DNA of 20,000 nucleotides from Stramonita haemastoma (lineage: Eukaryota > Mollusca > Gastropoda > Neogastropoda > Muricidae): positions 48,702,628 through 48,722,627 of the forward strand of contig CM060324.1 in NCBI GenBank assembly GCA_030674155.1, written 5' to 3'. Shown here piece by piece: positions 18,393 to 20,000 of this stretch (the stretch's first letter is position 1; every line of letters starts with the position of its first letter). Below the pieces are notes generated by a model. The model ran no database searches, was not told where the DNA came from, and saw nothing but the letters and a program-made list of their open reading frames with translations. The position numbers and the translations under genes were made by a program.

Positions 18393-19309
18393 AACTAGCC
18401 TACTACAGCCAAATCAAATAATCTGATGCTATACAAAATCCCCCATCAAAGCCATTCCTCGTATACATTTTGCTCTGCTCAACAGTAGATTATTTCACAT
18501 ATATACCAGGCTACATCCTTATTCTTACGACAGCAATAGTATACACGTATGATAAGGAAGAAAAAACTACGTCTTTGAGAAAAGGGCTGCTCCAAACTGG
18601 GCATTACAATACTTCTGGTCTGCAAGTGTCAACACCAGTCACCACTGAAGCGTTCATTCTGGTTGTGCCGAAGAAGATGATGGTATCTGGTTTTTTTTGT
18701 TTTTCTTTGTTTTAGTTTGCCTTCGGCTTTGAGCCTAAAAAGCATTAAAAACCAGACACCGAAATGGAAATAACCACAAACCGTGTTTCTACACAAACAC
18801 CAGTCATCTTTTAAAAATTCTTTTTTTTTTTTTTAAATGACAGCAAAGATCGGCAAATATGGGCGCTGGCTTTCTGAAACGCTCACTGTAACAGAAGAGC
18901 AGAACTATTTTTTTTTCTAATGTAAATATATCTGTAAATACTGAGAGACAGCTGAATTAGACAGGAATCACTGCCTGTGTCGGATAACTTATTTTCTTTT
19001 GGGATCAAAGCAGACATCAGGCGATGGATGCTTCCGGGAAGCTGGCTCCGGAATGTCAGAAATTGAGGGCGCAGAATAACAGATATTGACAGTCTACAAA
19101 CAGGAACTCAGCCACCACTGTCAAGAGATGTTCGGAAAGGATTATTGTCAGCACACCCCGGACCGGAGCAATGAGATGTCAAAATTAGCCACGGGGCATT
19201 TTCTGTGTCAGGGGTATTCTCAAACTGCTGTAAAAAGTCAGTAGGTCAGGGTATCCAAGACAGTTTCAGCGTGAAAAGATGAAAGGCAAAGGTGTCCAGT
19301 AACCTATGC
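18391..19309. other. Unassigned sequence
   Basis: No gene, RNA or known repeat found. It contains T-rich runs at 18689-18712 and 18821-18834. Confidence 0.5.
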
Positions 19310-19563
19310 GGTCGTTGGGGATGAGATGTCAGAGACCTCAGCTTCTCTAGGGGCCAGCATCTTGAGGGCGGCGCCCATCTCCTCTCCCTCGCTGCTTTAC
19401 CTTCCCTGACCCTAAAGAGGGCAGGCACCCATTAAAGGCTGGGTGAACTGGGGGACTGTACTGAAGCCAAGGCGCAAAAAACAGTCACCTATCCACTTGG
19501 TAACCACGCTCGATGCTGCTTCACCTTAATTTGGGGAAAGCGAGCACTCTGAGTCTCAGTGCA
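19310..19563 (-). mobile_element. tRNA-derived SINE, family 3, copy 2
   Basis: On the minus strand from 19563: a degenerate head (CACTGAGACTCAGAGTGCTC), CTTTCCCC, GCATCGAGCGTGGTTACC, then CGCCTTGGCTTCAGTACAG, CCAGTTCACCCAGC, CCCTCTTTAGGGTCAGGGAA, GGAGATGGGCGCCGCCCTCA and GAGAAGCTGAGGTCTCTGAC. This is the same order as 14149-14400. The box A is more decayed than in copy 1, but the body is close. Confidence 0.8.
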
Positions 19564-19632
19564 GTGTCAGTCAACTCTAGCAGAAGACTGCCAACAGCTT
19601 CCAGCATCCTTCCCCGGCCCTCTCCTCAGTCC

Positions 19633-19653
19633 GGGGGGGGGGGGGGGGGGGGG
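19633..19653. repeat. G21 homopolymer
   Basis: Twenty-one uninterrupted G. Confidence 0.92.
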
Positions 19654-19724
19654 CGGAGTACAATCCATATGAGTGTGTTGGTGAGAAAGGCCTAGGGGAA
19701 GACTCGCTCTATACATCCCTTTGT

Positions 19725-20000
19725 TTTCGTTCCTCGGCTAGAGCTCCGAGGTTAATAAATGGAGAGACTTTGCGTATAAGACATTATCAAAGAAGCCGCA
19801 TTCTGACTTCGAAGATGGTGTCTTAACACGACACCTAGTACTTATGTGCATGCGTTTCTTTTTTTTTCTTTTAATTGTTATTCGTTCCTACTGGTACGAA
19901 ATGGCCTACTCTTCCAAAAGGCGAGAGTGTTTAAACTAAAACATATGTGCAAGATGTTTTGCGTGCGTTCGCACACGGGGCATCCGTTTATAGTCTCATC
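19725..20000 (-). mobile_element. tRNA-derived SINE, family 2, partial at window edge
   Basis: Collinear with 5325-5660: shared pieces are CGTTCCTC, GCGTATAAGAC against GCGTACAAGAC, CATTCTGACTTCG, TGTGCATGC, TTCGTTCCTAC against CCGTTCCTAC, GCCTACTCTTC against ACCTACTCTTC, CAAGATGTTT and CGCACACGGGG. The minus-strand central block GATGAGACTATAAACGGATG lies at 19999-19980. The tRNA-like head should follow just outside the window. Confidence 0.82.

Overview
The window looks like non-coding, repeat-dense DNA from an animal nuclear genome, most likely a marine mollusc and perhaps a gastropod. Three things point there: a very heavy load of CA/TG, GA/CT and GACA microsatellites and long C/G homopolymers; several tRNA-headed SINE families, one carrying a central block of the kind described from mollusc and other invertebrate SINEs; and decayed non-LTR retrotransposon reverse transcriptase. 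The taxon is an inference from repeat style. I found no intact protein-coding gene, rRNA, functional tRNA, CRISPR array or prokaryote-like operon. Nearly all open frames are Thr-His, Cys-Val, Arg-Glu or Ser-Leu translations of dinucleotide repeats.

Layout. 1-1236: mostly unremarkable sequence with SINE family-1 copy 1 (about 581-997). 1237-2770: a block of TG, GA/GACA, CA and C-run/CT arrays, including a roughly 50-bp minisatellite (2561-2770). 2771-4060: unassigned sequence with two minus-strand tRNA-like SINE heads (about 3454-3514 and 3826-3902). 4060-4710: a roughly 65-bp minisatellite interrupted by SINE family-1 copy 2. 4748-5100: TA then GA/GACA arrays. 5325-5790: a minus-strand SINE of family 2. 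5888-6667: CA and CT arrays around an orphan SINE 3' piece. 6941-7333: SINE family-1 copy 3. 7548-9015: CA/CG, GA/GACA and TG/GA arrays and a run of 41 G. 9016-12800: AT-rich unassigned DNA with a tiny reverse-transcriptase relic (about 9567-9632) and several arrays. 12880-13847: a 5'-truncated, frameshifted LINE reverse transcriptase on the minus strand. 14149-14480: SINE family 3, plus strand. 15000-16770: CA/TG/CT arrays with a perfect 46-nt inverted repeat. 16770-19240: mostly unassigned DNA with G-run, AAG and CA arrays. 19310-19563: a second family-3 copy, minus strand. 19725-20000: a second family-2 copy running off the window.

The genetic content is therefore parasitic and structural. 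LINE-type reverse transcriptases are the known source of mobilisation for tRNA-derived SINEs, so both halves of that partnership are represented here as decayed copies; no pairing between a particular SINE and LINE can be shown from this window. The most interesting observations are the central block shared by two SINE families with different heads, a SINE inserted inside a minisatellite, a mobile-looking unit linked to CA/TG repeats, and the constant polarity and shared flank of the GA-GACA arrays. I do not see a convincing new multi-gene system.
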